DNA of 64,000 nucleotides from Lactarius indigo (lineage: Eukaryota > Basidiomycota > Agaricomycetes > Russulales > Russulaceae): assembly GCA_025766275.1 (NCBI GenBank), contig JAFKAC010000036.1, forward strand, positions 434,001-498,000, written 5' to 3'. A program made the translations under genes and the position numbers. How positions within the stretch are numbered: the stretch's first letter is position 1; each line of letters starts with the position of its first letter. Under the pieces are notes generated by a model. It had not been told where the DNA came from. It saw nothing but the letters and a program-made list of their open reading frames with translations, and searched no databases. This document shows positions 33,901 to 42,595 of the stretch, piece by piece.

Positions 33901-35265
33901 GCCGACGCTGGCTGCGTCCAACCAGTAAAGGTTGTCCTCAAGGTAGCCTTTGGCCACACACTTTTGGTTGATAGATATTTTAAAAGAGCCACTATCAAAG
34001 ACAATCTCAGCACCCTTTTGTGCTAGGGCGCGCGTCGACAAGAAGCGCGTCTTCACCTGTGGTAGGTGTAGCACATTACTGAGGGTGATAGAGATACCCT
34101 GGCTCGTTGTAAAGACGACAGACCCGACACCCACTTGGTCTATAGTAGACTTATCACCTAGGCGTACAGTGCCTTTAGTTGGGGTGTAGTCTTTAAAGTC
34201 AGACCGATGTGGTGTAATGTGGTGTGTAGCACCACTGTCCATCATCCAACGCACACGCGAGGCAGCATACAAGGCAACAGAAATGGATTGAGAAGCCCAG
34301 TCTATGGCGGGCTCTTCGACCTCCTTAATGGAGGCGGTGGTAGGTACAAGAATATGACTATTTGCGGCCTTGTTGCCTGCCTTCTCCTTCTCCTTTGCGT
34401 CAGCCTCATCCTTCTTTTTCTTCCTGCAGTCAGGCTTGATGTGGCCCTTTTTGTTGCAGTAGTGGCAAGTTAGACCAGAGTGGTCCTTCTTGCCCTTCTT
34501 GCCCGTCGACTTGACGGGGGCCACCTTGTTGAGGGAAGAGCCAGAGGGCCCGGCGCGACGAGCTTCTTCCGACACTATGCGCGCAATTATTTCAGCGTGC
34601 TTGAGTGCGGAGGGGGCCCCACTGGCAAGGATGGTTGAGGCCAACACCTCATAAGAGGGCGGCAGCGCGTGGAGGAGAATGAGGCAGTATTGGACGTCAG
34701 AGACACCCATCTGCGCGTTGGAAAGGGCAACCCTAAGCTCATTGAGCTTGGCCAGCTGAGCGGCCATGGGTGCGGAGTCGTCGAGGCGGGCTTGCGTTAA
34801 CTGGATCCACAAGTTAAAGATGGTGGTGCTGCCCGAAGCACCAGCGTATACGTCTCTCAGCTTGTCCCACTTCGCTTTGAAAGTGGCATAGACAATATTG
34901 TCCGCCACAAGGGAGTAGACATCTGGCTTTAAGTAAAGACGGAGGTACGCCTTGGAGCGACGCTGGACTGAGTCCCACTCATCGGTAGTGATGCCAGATG
35001 GGGGTGTGTCCAAGGTGAACACATCTTCAGCCTCATGTAGCGTGAGGATAGCCTCAATGGTTCCAGACCATTCGTTCCAGCCAGTGCCGTCAAACTGAGT
35101 GAGATGGATGCCAGATGGCATGCCGAAGTTGGCACTGTGGGCCTGAGAGAGACGTGTGGAGGGTGTGGACCCAGAAGGAGGAGGGAGTGAGCCTCCTGCA
35201 GAGCCACTAGTGGGGCTGGGAGGAGCACCAGCACCGGCAGCAGGGGTAGATGAAGAACCAGACAT
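30943..35265 (-). CDS. Copia Gag-Pol polyprotein (intact, 1440 aa)
   Basis: The single open frame begins at ATG 35265. Residues 1-260 are the gag region (LTQFDGTGWNEWSGTIEAIL; UBN2-type). A CCHC knuckle CHYCNKKGHIKPDC is at 267-280, preceded and followed by Lys-rich stretches. The protease motif is MMDSGATHH near 341-349. The pre-integrase zinc motif is LDIWHQRMGH near 468. The integrase catalytic triad is D536, D599 (LHSDRGGEY) and E635. Reverse transcriptase (RVT_2 type) includes MDVKSAFLNG, YGLKQASRAWN and YVDDI. RNase H near the end contains TEAEYMAM. The order gag-PR-IN-RT-RH is the Ty1/copia arrangement, with everything in one frame. No stop or frameshift is seen, so it may be active. 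Confidence 0.95.
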   Translation of the reverse strand: MSGSSSTPAAGAGAPPSPTSGSAGGSLPPPSGSTPSTRLSQAHSANFGMPSGIHLTQFDGTGWNEWSGTIEAILTLHEAEDVFTLDTPPSGITTDEWDSVQRRSKAYLRLYLKPDVYSLVADNIVYATFKAKWDKLRDVYAGASGSTTIFNLWIQLTQARLDDSAPMAAQLAKLNELRVALSNAQMGVSDVQYCLILLHALPPSYEVLASTILASGAPSALKHAEIIARIVSEEARRAGPSGSSLNKVAPVKSTGKKGKKDHSGLTCHYCNKKGHIKPDCRKKKKDEADAKEKEKAGNKAANSHILVPTTASIKEVEEPAIDWASQSISVALYAASRVRWMMDSGATHHITPHRSDFKDYTPTKGTVRLGDKSTIDQVGVGSVVFTTSQGISITLSNVLHLPQVKTRFLSTRALAQKGAEIVFDSGSFKISINQKCVAKGYLEDNLYWLDAASVGLNAHTKSSAATLDIWHQRMGHISSAALKAHGPSATTGMDIDSSTTAHTVCRGCEMGKSTRQPFSVSSNKRTTRQFEIVHSDLAGPMQTQSLQGSTYTATFIDDHTKFTVVHFLKSKDQFAKSLQMYLAWGETQSGHKLRALHSDRGGEYMSSVTQDILKQKGIEHHLTMPGSPQSNGKAERFNRTIMDKAMSMLHTAGMSKGFWEHAVCAAVHIYNRSPVRGLKWRTPYELWHSGKVPDVSHLRVFGCKGYMHVPADKRRKLDAKAIEVTLIGFEPESKGYKLWDRSTHSVRVSRDVTFDESSFPSLQGVETHPTPSPPVVPSTTVTAVPHPPALPPMRAPSPAHSSSSEEEDVEKLLDPPQVQPRPTTPPPALAAPPTTPKREQATPTSPPPRPSATRIMRHVPPPSPEMPGGFEDRAQRSQLLREMDNAPRRSARAPVPNPRYFNADNAAWRGRRLGYAELLAAAFVGRDPATYAEAMRSAAADEWTKACQYEMDALAKNGTWELVDLPPNRKAVKSKWVFKLKADGRYRARLVAKGFTQIPGVDFDETFSPVARFESLRLLLALAALEDWHIHQMDVKSAFLNGVLDEEIYMEQPQGFTVTGSETKVCRLVKAIYGLKQASRAWNLQFHGVLTALGFKRTFADAGIYVMPQREGYDPLFVIVYVDDITILGPSLSGIKRLKSDLSERYEMTDLGEIESYLGMRIVRDRSLRRIEIDQSGYIKDVLERFGMSDATPHNTPLPAGADEHLVKYTSQATASDISHYQSLIGSLLYVQIGTRPDISFAVSRLAQYAANPSPQHLRLAQYVLSYLVGTMDMRIVYDGANGDGLHGYTDSSLADQTDDRHSTSGYVFLLANGAISWSSRKQKTVAQNTTEAEYMAMTDAANQAAWYQSFLMELGYEVDDPIPLHGDNKGAIDLALNPVTGRRSKHIAIRHHVIREYIEKGTITLIRTPTVDMVADGFTKSLPRALLQKHNDDMGLVCT

Positions 35266-36033
35266 TGGGATGATTTATCTGTCGCCGAGGAGCAGTCAGC
35301 GACAGTGCTTCATAGTTGCAAGACATAAAGATAGAGGGGGTACCACTCCTGTCTGTGATTCTGTAAGGCCAGAACGCTAACGCGTCCTGCCTCCTGATGG
35401 TATGCCAGTGATACAAGGGCTAGGCCCAGGTTGGGAGAGTCCCTTTGCCATACCATGAGCTAGCTGCCAGCCAGGATGTGTCTAGGACACAGCTCAAATG
35501 GTTTGCGTCAGGGGGAGGTGAAGGGAAAGCTTTCAGAGCCCAAGGCTGTCTACCTCAGCCTTCTCGGCCTGTTGGTTGCCTCATCGCCACAAGTGGCTTT
35601 ACTGAATCCTTTCCCATTGCCGCTACAAGGCAGGTATCTGGTTGCAGAACACCATAAGGTGAACACCCCCCAGAGCCTGAACCAGGTTTTACACTCCCAT
35701 GGTGAGGAGATCCTGCGCCCAGTGTGGAGCACCAGAGACAGCTGGCGCTAAGCTCCACAATACACAGCCCAGTGGGCCATGCACGCCTGGATATTTTGAA
35801 GTTAAGGGGCTACCAGACCCAGTCTCCTTGCGCATAGCGCAGGGGCTAGGAAAACAGTAGGGGTGAAAGTAGGACTACTGGGCAGTACATACACAGGAGG
35901 TTCCTAAGCAGAGACAAGTGGCGCCCCACTGTCCTCTGCCTTGGGCAAGGCTGGTAAGGCCCCAGACAGACCTTAGCCTGGTGTGTCCTCCTAGGAAGAC
36001 AGTGACCAGCCAAGTGGAGTGGCTAGGGCACCA
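35266..36033 (-). other. Copia 5' leader
   Basis: About 770 bp lie between the primer-binding site and the Gag-Pol start. No coding frame of note is present. It probably holds packaging and initiation signals, though none can be defined from sequence alone. Confidence 0.55.
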
Positions 36034-36045
36034 GGGCCCATAACC
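36034..36045 (-). promoter_or_regulatory. Copia primer-binding site (internal initiator tRNA-Met)
   Basis: The + strand GGGCCCATAACC lies directly against the 5' LTR, so the RNA reads GGUUAUGGGCCC. This complements the anticodon stem-loop of eukaryotic initiator tRNA-Met (GGGCCCAUAACC) rather than a tRNA 3' end. Drosophila copia is known to use the same kind of half-tRNA primer, so this family likely does too. Confidence 0.8.
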
Positions 36046-36660
36046 TGATGAACAGCACAGATGAATAGCATACTCACAGTGTACTAGAGACTGTGGTGAG
36101 ATAAACTAAGCAGCTGGAAAGCAGCAGAGGGAGATCTTGCAAGTGGAAGCAAAAAGGGGTGTCTGGTACACAGCAGTGAGAGAACTGATGATACATTGGA
36201 GAGGAGGAAACATACCTGGTACACAGCAGTGAGAGAACTGATGTGGACCAGGGCGTACAAGCAGTCTACTTATACTGTACAGAAGTGTGACACTAATACA
36301 AGGAAAGTAACTATAGGTCACAGAATACAAGGAGCGCATTGTTTTACAACAGGACAAAGGAGTGTGCATATGGAGAACAAGGCGTATAGAACAAGAAGTG
36401 TCCAGACCAAGATGATATCATAATGACATCACAATAAAGATATATCTAAAGAAAGAACAAAGGCGTAGTACAATGACAAGTCCAGGGGAGTCCGCATGAT
36501 GTCATAGTACATGATGTCATAGGTGACGCAATGATAAGTAATAGATTGTACAGATCAAAAGGTATCTAATCTATAAGTCCTGTATATCTAATCTACAGCA
36601 GTCCATGCTGCAAGTCCGGTCCGTATGAGCCGCTAAGTGCGCAAGGGTCACTTATCAACA
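36046..36660 (-). repeat. Copia 5' LTR
   Basis: The 615-bp LTR is a near-identical partner of 30309-30923. The minus-strand promoter reads TATAAGTAG near 36260-36275. It ends (coding) TGTTCATCA next to the primer-binding site. Confidence 0.93.
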
Positions 36661-36665
36661 TGTCG

Positions 36666-37107
36666 TTCTGTCAGCTGGAGGGTGCGTTTGATGCCTGGAT
36701 GGCCGTATACGGGGGAATCGTGATGTGCTGCGATGATGGTGCGTTTGTCATGGATGCCTCCGGTGACCACTCGGCGTCCGTCCTTGTACCACGTCCCTTC
36801 AATGTCTTTTAGTCTATGCGCGTCGACCCACGGCTTCAACTTAGCTATGTCTTGTTCGTAAATGGGATGCATAGGAATCATTTCTGCTGGTAGAATCTCC
36901 GGTCTCCCGTGAGGGTTTTGCGGTTCTTCTAGGATGTTGGCACGTATGAAGACACTGTCTGGTAGTACTGTTATTCCTTCGTTGTCGTGTTCTCCTTGGT
37001 CGTAGTCTGGTCTTCGCGACAGCGCATCGGCACGCCCGTTAGAGGTTCCTTTGACGTGATGAATTTCGAAGTCATATTCAGAGAGTTCGAGTACTTCCCT
37101 GGCAACG
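36666..37107 (-). pseudogene. Gypsy C RNase H end and integrase zinc domain
   Basis: Coding direction: end of RNase H (ADALSRRPDYDQGEHDNEG), a connector, then the integrase HHCC first half, HHDSPVYGHPGIKRTLQLTE, up to the copia insertion. The frame then continues into RHYWWPQM of the 27918-30303 part. It lies between the copia element (TSD TGTCG) and gypsy B1 (TSD CAACG). No stop is seen in this part. Confidence 0.85.
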
Positions 37108-37685
37108 TGTTACGCCCTAGCAGGGGCGTGGGTTCTGAAGGTTCTGAATCACACAAGTATCAAGCGAAGACCTCTGTTGTCTTATTGCTATGAAATACGA
37201 GTGACAAAAGTGTGGCACAAGGTGCAGCACTACTCTGTAATGTAGGACTCCTCGTCCGAAGTGTCTAACACTTCTCTACACTTGATCTTGCTAGTGCGCA
37301 GAGTATAACAGGTGTGACGCGTTGATATAGTTCAACTGCAAAGACTTCGAAGTGTCCTGGTTAGGGACTGAGGTAGGGGATGCACAAGAAGAGAGGGGTA
37401 AGGCGAAGTCACACCAAAGTGCGGAGGCAAGGTTGCTAGATTGCAAACGAAGCCAAGTCTGGCTTCCTACGGTCTATGGTACAGGTTTATATAGGACAGG
37501 GTTCCAAACAACATGAACACAAGTCCACACAATATCAAAGAGACTAAACGGAGTAAGCAGAAGTTCGGATCAAAGAAACAGCGCCACTAGTAACAGTAGC
37601 TCCTTTGGTAACAAGGTATGGTACAGAAGGGGAAGGCAGGGTGGAGACATACTGTGGGTTAGGTCCGAAGCGTCGGATCATAACA
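37108..37685 (-). repeat. Gypsy B1 3' LTR
   Basis: The 578-bp LTR is preceded (coding) by the polypurine tract GAGAGGGGCTCA. The terminal ACGCCC-TAGCAG-GGGCGT hairpin lies at 37112-37129. Confidence 0.95.
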
Positions 37686-37711
37686 TGAGCCCCTCTCTAA
37701 GTCAACTCTCC

Positions 37712-40700
37712 CTAGAGTGCTTCGAAGTCCATCAGGTCGTAGACATCGTTGTTCACATCGTTGGAGGGGGTACTTTCGCGAGGGAGGGGGCAGCGATGTT
37801 GGCGAAGGAAGTTGAAGGGACCATAGGCCCCACACTTGCGACAATTTTCATACTTGGGGCACTTGATTTCTTCGTGGTTGTTGCTGGTAAAGCACTTGCC
37901 ACACCACTGAGTGCGTTCTTCTGGGGCCGGCCAGAGGCACTGATAGGGGAAGTGGTCAGTGCTAGAACACCTCCAGCAGAACTTCTGTTTTTGAGGGCAG
38001 GCGAAGGAGAGGTGGTCTTCAGACTGGCACCTGTAACAAAGTCGAATGGTGCCAGTCTCCTTCTTGTTGGCTCTGCGCTTGCGTCTCTTCTTCCTTTCTG
38101 CAGAGGGGCTAGGTCCTTCTGGTTCGTCGTGGAGTCGTGGCATGGAGTGGTAGCGAGGTGGAGCAGGGGCAGGAATGGGGTGGACTTCAAAGGGGTGAGT
38201 TTCTTCTTCCGGAGGAGGGGGGTGTAGAGTGAGCCATCGGTCTGCAATCCGGACATAGGCTTTGTGTTCTTGCAACCTTCTTCGGGTACTGGTTAGTTGC
38301 ATGTCTATGTTGAGGAGGTGCCTTTTGAGGGGCTCCATCGTCTTGTACAGGCCTTCAATCTCCTTTCGGAGGGCCTTCTGGTTTCGCAAGAATCGGCGAG
38401 TCCTAAAGACTTCTGCTGTGAGGCGGTCATCTTTCAGGTCTTCTAGGACTTCATCGACTTGTCTGGCTGTGGGGGAAGCTTCGTCCAAGTTCTGCATTTG
38501 AGCTGGGGTGATGGGGGGAGCTGGGTTGTGGGGGTCGTCGTCTCTGGGAAGGAGGAAAAGGGGGAGGCCATAGTGAGGGAGGTTCTTGCCCATGGTACCG
38601 ATGACATCTTCTTTGTTTTCGCTGATCTTGATCCATTTGGCATCCTTTCGGATGTACGAGGTTGGGTCAGCATCGTCAGGGACGAGGAAGTGGACATAGC
38701 GGCTGCTCCAGGGGTCATTCAAGAAGAAGGGGTAGCCAGGGTCGTCATCTTCTTCAGCAGTGATGTGCATCCTTTCATAGTTAATGGGGAGTGCGTCCAT
38801 GATTGGGTCGTTGACTATTTCGCTGAGACGAGCCATGGCCACTCTAGGATCAGGGGGGGAGGTGGTAGGTCGGTGTATCTCGGGAGTAGGGGGAGCTGTG
38901 TGTCCAGGAGGGGGAATGCGAAGGGCTATTCCTCCTCCTTCTGTTTCTATGACGCTGGGCATGGTGGGATCGATGGGTTGTGGCTCCTGGATGAGTGAAG
39001 GCAAGGAAGGGGGTCGTGCTGGGAAGGGAGAATAGCCAGAGGAGGGTGTGACAGAGGGTGTTTCGTCAAAGGACCCTCTTTCCATGGCACGAGCAACAAG
39101 ACGTTCTACAGAGGAGGAGCGAGAGGGCATGGTGAGGAAGCTAGTGGGGAAGGTGGTTGCTGTTCGTACTGTTACTTCCTTTCGTTTTAACCATTGCTTT
39201 GCTCCTTCGCTTCTGGGGTTGCTTTCAAAGTGTTCCTGAATAAGTTCTGGGGCGTTGAGGTTCTTTTCTGGTTCCCAACTGTTGTGTGCATCGGAGTATC
39301 CTTTCCACTTGATTAGGAACTGTAACTGGTTCCTGTGGCGTCTTGTTTCTAGTATTTTCTCAACTTCCCACTCCTGTTCTCCATCTACTAGATCTGGGGG
39401 TGGTTCCGTAAAGTTCTTTCCATGTATGGAGGTTTCTTTGTATGGCATCAGGAGTGACGCATGGAATACTGGGTGGATCCGCCACTGATGGGGAAGTTTC
39501 AGGGCATATGTGGTGGCGGAGATCTTCTTTGTGACCCTGAAGGGTCCATATCTTTTTGGGGCTAACTTGAAACTAGGGTGTGTTGTTTTCAAGTTCCTGG
39601 CATCCAGCCACACACTATCTCCTTCTGTGTGTTGTTCAAAGCGAGAGGATCCTTTGTAGAGTGACTGTGCATGGGTAATTGCTGCTTGGGCAGTCCTTCT
39701 GGCTTCCTGGATTCGCTCCAACCTCTCTTGTGTTCCTGGTACTGTGGTCGTTCTTTCTGGTTGGTGTACTCTTGGGATGTATCCAAGGATTAATTCGTAT
39801 GGTGCCTTCTTAGTGGTTGCGCTTGGCCAGGAGTTGTGGGTGTACTGTGCCAGTGGTAATAGCTCCGTCCAATTGTCTTGTTGATGGTTTATGAACATTC
39901 GGAGGTACTGTTCTAGCCACTGGTTTGTTCGTTCTGATTGTCCATCTGTTTGTGGGTGGTATGCTGTGCTGATGTTTTGTTCTATGTCGAGCACTTTGCA
40001 CAGTTCTTTGATGAACTTTGCTGTAAATCTGGGGTCTCTGTTGGAGATGACCCTTCTTGGTAGTCCATAGTGTGGTAGGACAGTTTTGGCATAGAGTTTT
40101 GCCACTCCTTCTGCGTCTATTGTTTCGCTACATGGGATAAAGAAGGCTGCTTTGGAACAGTCATGGTCCGTGATGGTGAGAATTGTGTCATTGTCTTCTG
40201 ATTGGGGTAGCTTTGTGATGAAGTCTAGAGCGATGGTTTCAAAAGGGAGTGCTTCTGGGTTAGTCTTGATGGGGAATGTCAGTGGTTTCGGGTTCCCAGG
40301 GAAGTTCTTGTTTGATTGGCATGTGGCACAGCCCTTTACATATGCGGATATGTTGTCTTTCATGTTTGGCCACCAAAAGTCTTGTGACACTAACCACAAG
40401 GTCTTTGTTATTCCGGGGTGTCCAGCTGTTTTTGTGTCGTGAAACAGGGAAATTACCCCCCTCTTTAGCGGTGTGTTGTCCACAACCACCAGTTTGTCAC
40501 CTCTCCACCAGTGTTTGCCTTGTTTTACTAGGTGGAAGGGGGTGGCCCACTCGTCCAGAGTGTCTTGGTGGTCTAATTGGTGTGCCATGACCCGGTCATC
40601 TATCCTTATGGAGAGAGCGGAGTTTGCGAAGATGGTTGGGGTCAGGACCACTACATCGGTGTTATCCCCTGCTCCGGTGTCGTGGTCAGGACGTCTTGAC

Positions 40701-42595
40701 AGGGCATCAGCATGGTTTTGGGGTCCGGGTTTGTGGTGAAGTTTGATGTGATAGTCTGCCAGTCTGGGGATGTAGCGCGCCACTCTCCTATTGATTTGTC
40801 GAGGGTGGCGATAATATTCTAGGTTTTTGTGGTCTGTAAACACTGTAATTTCGTGGGGGGACCCTAAAAGAAGGTGTCTCCAGTGTTCTAGTCCTCTGAT
40901 TACTGCCAGGAGTTCCCTGTCATGGATGTCATAGTTGCGTTCCGCTTCTGAAAATGATTTGGAGAAGTATCCCACAGCTTGTGGTTTGTTTCGGCTGTCT
41001 CTTTGTGTTAAGATTGCCCCTGTGGCGAAAGCGGAGGCATCTACTTCTAGTTCAAAAGGTTTGTCCATATCTGGTTGGCATAAGATGGGATCTTTGCACA
41101 CAAGCGTGATGAGAGCTTCTAGGGCTTCTGCTGCTTCCTTTGTCCATCGGAAGGGTCCTTCTGACGTCTTTATTGTGTCCATGATGGGTTTTGCTAAGTG
41201 AGCGAAGTTGGGGATGAAGGGTCGCTGATAACTTAGTGTTCCCAACACGCTTCTTGCTTGTTTGACTGACTTGATGTCCCTTGGCCAGTCTTTTAGTCCT
41301 TCTACCTTCTTTGGGTCGATTTTGATTTGAGACCCATCGATGACAATGCCTAGGTAGTGGATTTTTCTTTGTTCGAACACGCATTTCGACGCTTTAAGGA
41401 AATAAGATTCCTTTTCGCAAATTTCCAAGAACTCATGTACAATTTGTCTGTGGCGTTCTGTATCTTCTTCTGTGGCTATCAGGACGTCGTCCATGTACAC
41501 AAATAGCTCTCTTGGGTATTTGTCCATAAGTGGTCGAAGTATTCTGCTCATGGTTCTTGCAAAGGTGGCTGGTGCATTTGTGAGACCGAAGGTCATGACT
41601 CGAGGGATGAACAGCCCCCTTGGTGTCTTGAAGGCTGCCTTCCACTGGTCTTCCTCTTTTATGCGGATGTTATGGTACCCCCATCTGATATCGAACTTTG
41701 AGAACAGTGTTTTCCCATTTAAGTTGGTCAGGATGTCGGAGATGAGGGGTAGTGGGTAAGTGTCTTTTATTGTCCAGGTGTTTAGGGGTCTGTAGTCCAG
41801 GATAGGGCGCAACCCTCCGTCTGTTTTCTTTCTGAAGAAGAAGGAGGAAGCGTAGGGGGAGCTCCCTTCATAGATGTATCCTTTTGCTATGTTTTCGTCA
41901 AGATATGCCTTCAACTCCTTGTCTTCTTCTGGAGTCAAGGGGTAGATTTTACAGTTGATCTTGTTGGGTGCATCTGGTCGCAATGTGATGGGATGGTCTT
42001 CTTCTCTTTCTGGGGGAAAGCGCTGTGCTTCTTCGTCTGAGAATACTTTGTTGTGGTGCTGGTATTCTTCTGGGATTGCGGTTTCTTTTACTGGGTCAAA
42101 GGTTGTTTTGGTTGCTGCCGCTTTCGCTTCCTGGTGTCGCTTTCTTCGGAAGCGGTACCCTCCTGTCAGGATGGTGACTGCTTCTCCTTTCAGCTCTTGT
42201 TTCTTCCAGTCTATGTCTGGGTTTTCGTGTTCAAACCAGGGGTATCCAAAGATCATTCTGTCTTCTCCTAGGCTGGTTACGAAAAACTGGAAAGGAGTTT
42301 CTTCTTCTCCTCTTTTTATCCATAGCTGGCATGTCTCAGTCATGGTGCCATCTTTGTTTAGCGATCCATCTACATTCCGGACCAATCTGGGTGGTTTCAG
42401 AGGAGTGGTTCCTAGTCCAAGTTTTTGGATTAGGTTTCGGTCGATTAGGTTGTCTGTGGCACCGCTGTCCAGCAGTACATTTATGCGAGCTTCTTTGTAG
42501 TAAAGGCGAACAAGGACTTTGATTGTCATAGCACTATCGCGAACACTATACATTGAATTGGCCTCCCTGTCAGCTCTCACAGGTCGGCATCGCAA
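37712..42595 (-). CDS. Gypsy B1 Pol with long C-terminal extension (1627 aa)
   Basis: The frame opens at 42595 with TTG; the first ATG is at 42551-42553. It is in the -1 frame relative to gag, with a run of five T (GATTTTTGC) just before, so frameshifting is likely. Residues: protease DSGAT 43-47, RT about 205-420 with YMDD 367-370, RNase H about 510-625, integrase HHCC H719/H726/C756/C759. The catalytic core has D791, N852 (Asp expected) and E888, and the chromodomain is about 1077-1125. The extension 1180-1627 has Pro-rich linkers, YGLPLF at 1342-1347, a helical segment about 1395-1445 and a basic patch 1501-1512. It ends in four zinc modules (C1520/C1523/H1528/C1533; C1540/C1543/H1548/C1553; C1565/C1568/H1574/C1579; C1585/C1588/H1600/C1602). 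The extension's role is unknown; RNA or DNA binding is inferred. Confidence 0.92.
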   Translation of the reverse strand: MRCRPVRADREANSMYSVRDSAMTIKVLVRLYYKEARINVLLDSGATDNLIDRNLIQKLGLGTTPLKPPRLVRNVDGSLNKDGTMTETCQLWIKRGEEETPFQFFVTSLGEDRMIFGYPWFEHENPDIDWKKQELKGEAVTILTGGYRFRRKRHQEAKAAATKTTFDPVKETAIPEEYQHHNKVFSDEEAQRFPPEREEDHPITLRPDAPNKINCKIYPLTPEEDKELKAYLDENIAKGYIYEGSSPYASSFFFRKKTDGGLRPILDYRPLNTWTIKDTYPLPLISDILTNLNGKTLFSKFDIRWGYHNIRIKEEDQWKAAFKTPRGLFIPRVMTFGLTNAPATFARTMSRILRPLMDKYPRELFVYMDDVLIATEEDTERHRQIVHEFLEICEKESYFLKASKCVFEQRKIHYLGIVIDGSQIKIDPKKVEGLKDWPRDIKSVKQARSVLGTLSYQRPFIPNFAHLAKPIMDTIKTSEGPFRWTKEAAEALEALITLVCKDPILCQPDMDKPFELEVDASAFATGAILTQRDSRNKPQAVGYFSKSFSEAERNYDIHDRELLAVIRGLEHWRHLLLGSPHEITVFTDHKNLEYYRHPRQINRRVARYIPRLADYHIKLHHKPGPQNHADALSRRPDHDTGAGDNTDVVVLTPTIFANSALSIRIDDRVMAHQLDHQDTLDEWATPFHLVKQGKHWWRGDKLVVVDNTPLKRGVISLFHDTKTAGHPGITKTLWLVSQDFWWPNMKDNISAYVKGCATCQSNKNFPGNPKPLTFPIKTNPEALPFETIALDFITKLPQSEDNDTILTITDHDCSKAAFFIPCSETIDAEGVAKLYAKTVLPHYGLPRRVISNRDPRFTAKFIKELCKVLDIEQNISTAYHPQTDGQSERTNQWLEQYLRMFINHQQDNWTELLPLAQYTHNSWPSATTKKAPYELILGYIPRVHQPERTTTVPGTQERLERIQEARRTAQAAITHAQSLYKGSSRFEQHTEGDSVWLDARNLKTTHPSFKLAPKRYGPFRVTKKISATTYALKLPHQWRIHPVFHASLLMPYKETSIHGKNFTEPPPDLVDGEQEWEVEKILETRRHRNQLQFLIKWKGYSDAHNSWEPEKNLNAPELIQEHFESNPRSEGAKQWLKRKEVTVRTATTFPTSFLTMPSRSSSVERLVARAMERGSFDETPSVTPSSGYSPFPARPPSLPSLIQEPQPIDPTMPSVIETEGGGIALRIPPPGHTAPPTPEIHRPTTSPPDPRVAMARLSEIVNDPIMDALPINYERMHITAEEDDDPGYPFFLNDPWSSRYVHFLVPDDADPTSYIRKDAKWIKISENKEDVIGTMGKNLPHYGLPLFLLPRDDDPHNPAPPITPAQMQNLDEASPTARQVDEVLEDLKDDRLTAEVFRTRRFLRNQKALRKEIEGLYKTMEPLKRHLLNIDMQLTSTRRRLQEHKAYVRIADRWLTLHPPPPEEETHPFEVHPIPAPAPPRYHSMPRLHDEPEGPSPSAERKKRRKRRANKKETGTIRLCYRCQSEDHLSFACPQKQKFCWRCSSTDHFPYQCLWPAPEERTQWCGKCFTSNNHEEIKCPKYENCRKCGAYGPFNFLRQHRCPLPRESTPSNDVNNDVYDLMDFEAL

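Larger units (their letters stand above)
30309..36660 (-). mobile_element. Intact Ty1/copia element in gypsy C integrase
   Basis: The 6,352-bp element has 615-bp LTRs at 30309-30923 and 36046-36660 and duplication TGTCG at 30304-30308 and 36661-36665. One single-frame Gag-Pol gene occupies the middle. The LTRs appear to differ at one or very few sites by eye (a C/T near 30434/36171), so the insertion is recent. It splits the C integrase between the zinc domain and the catalytic core. Confidence 0.95.
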
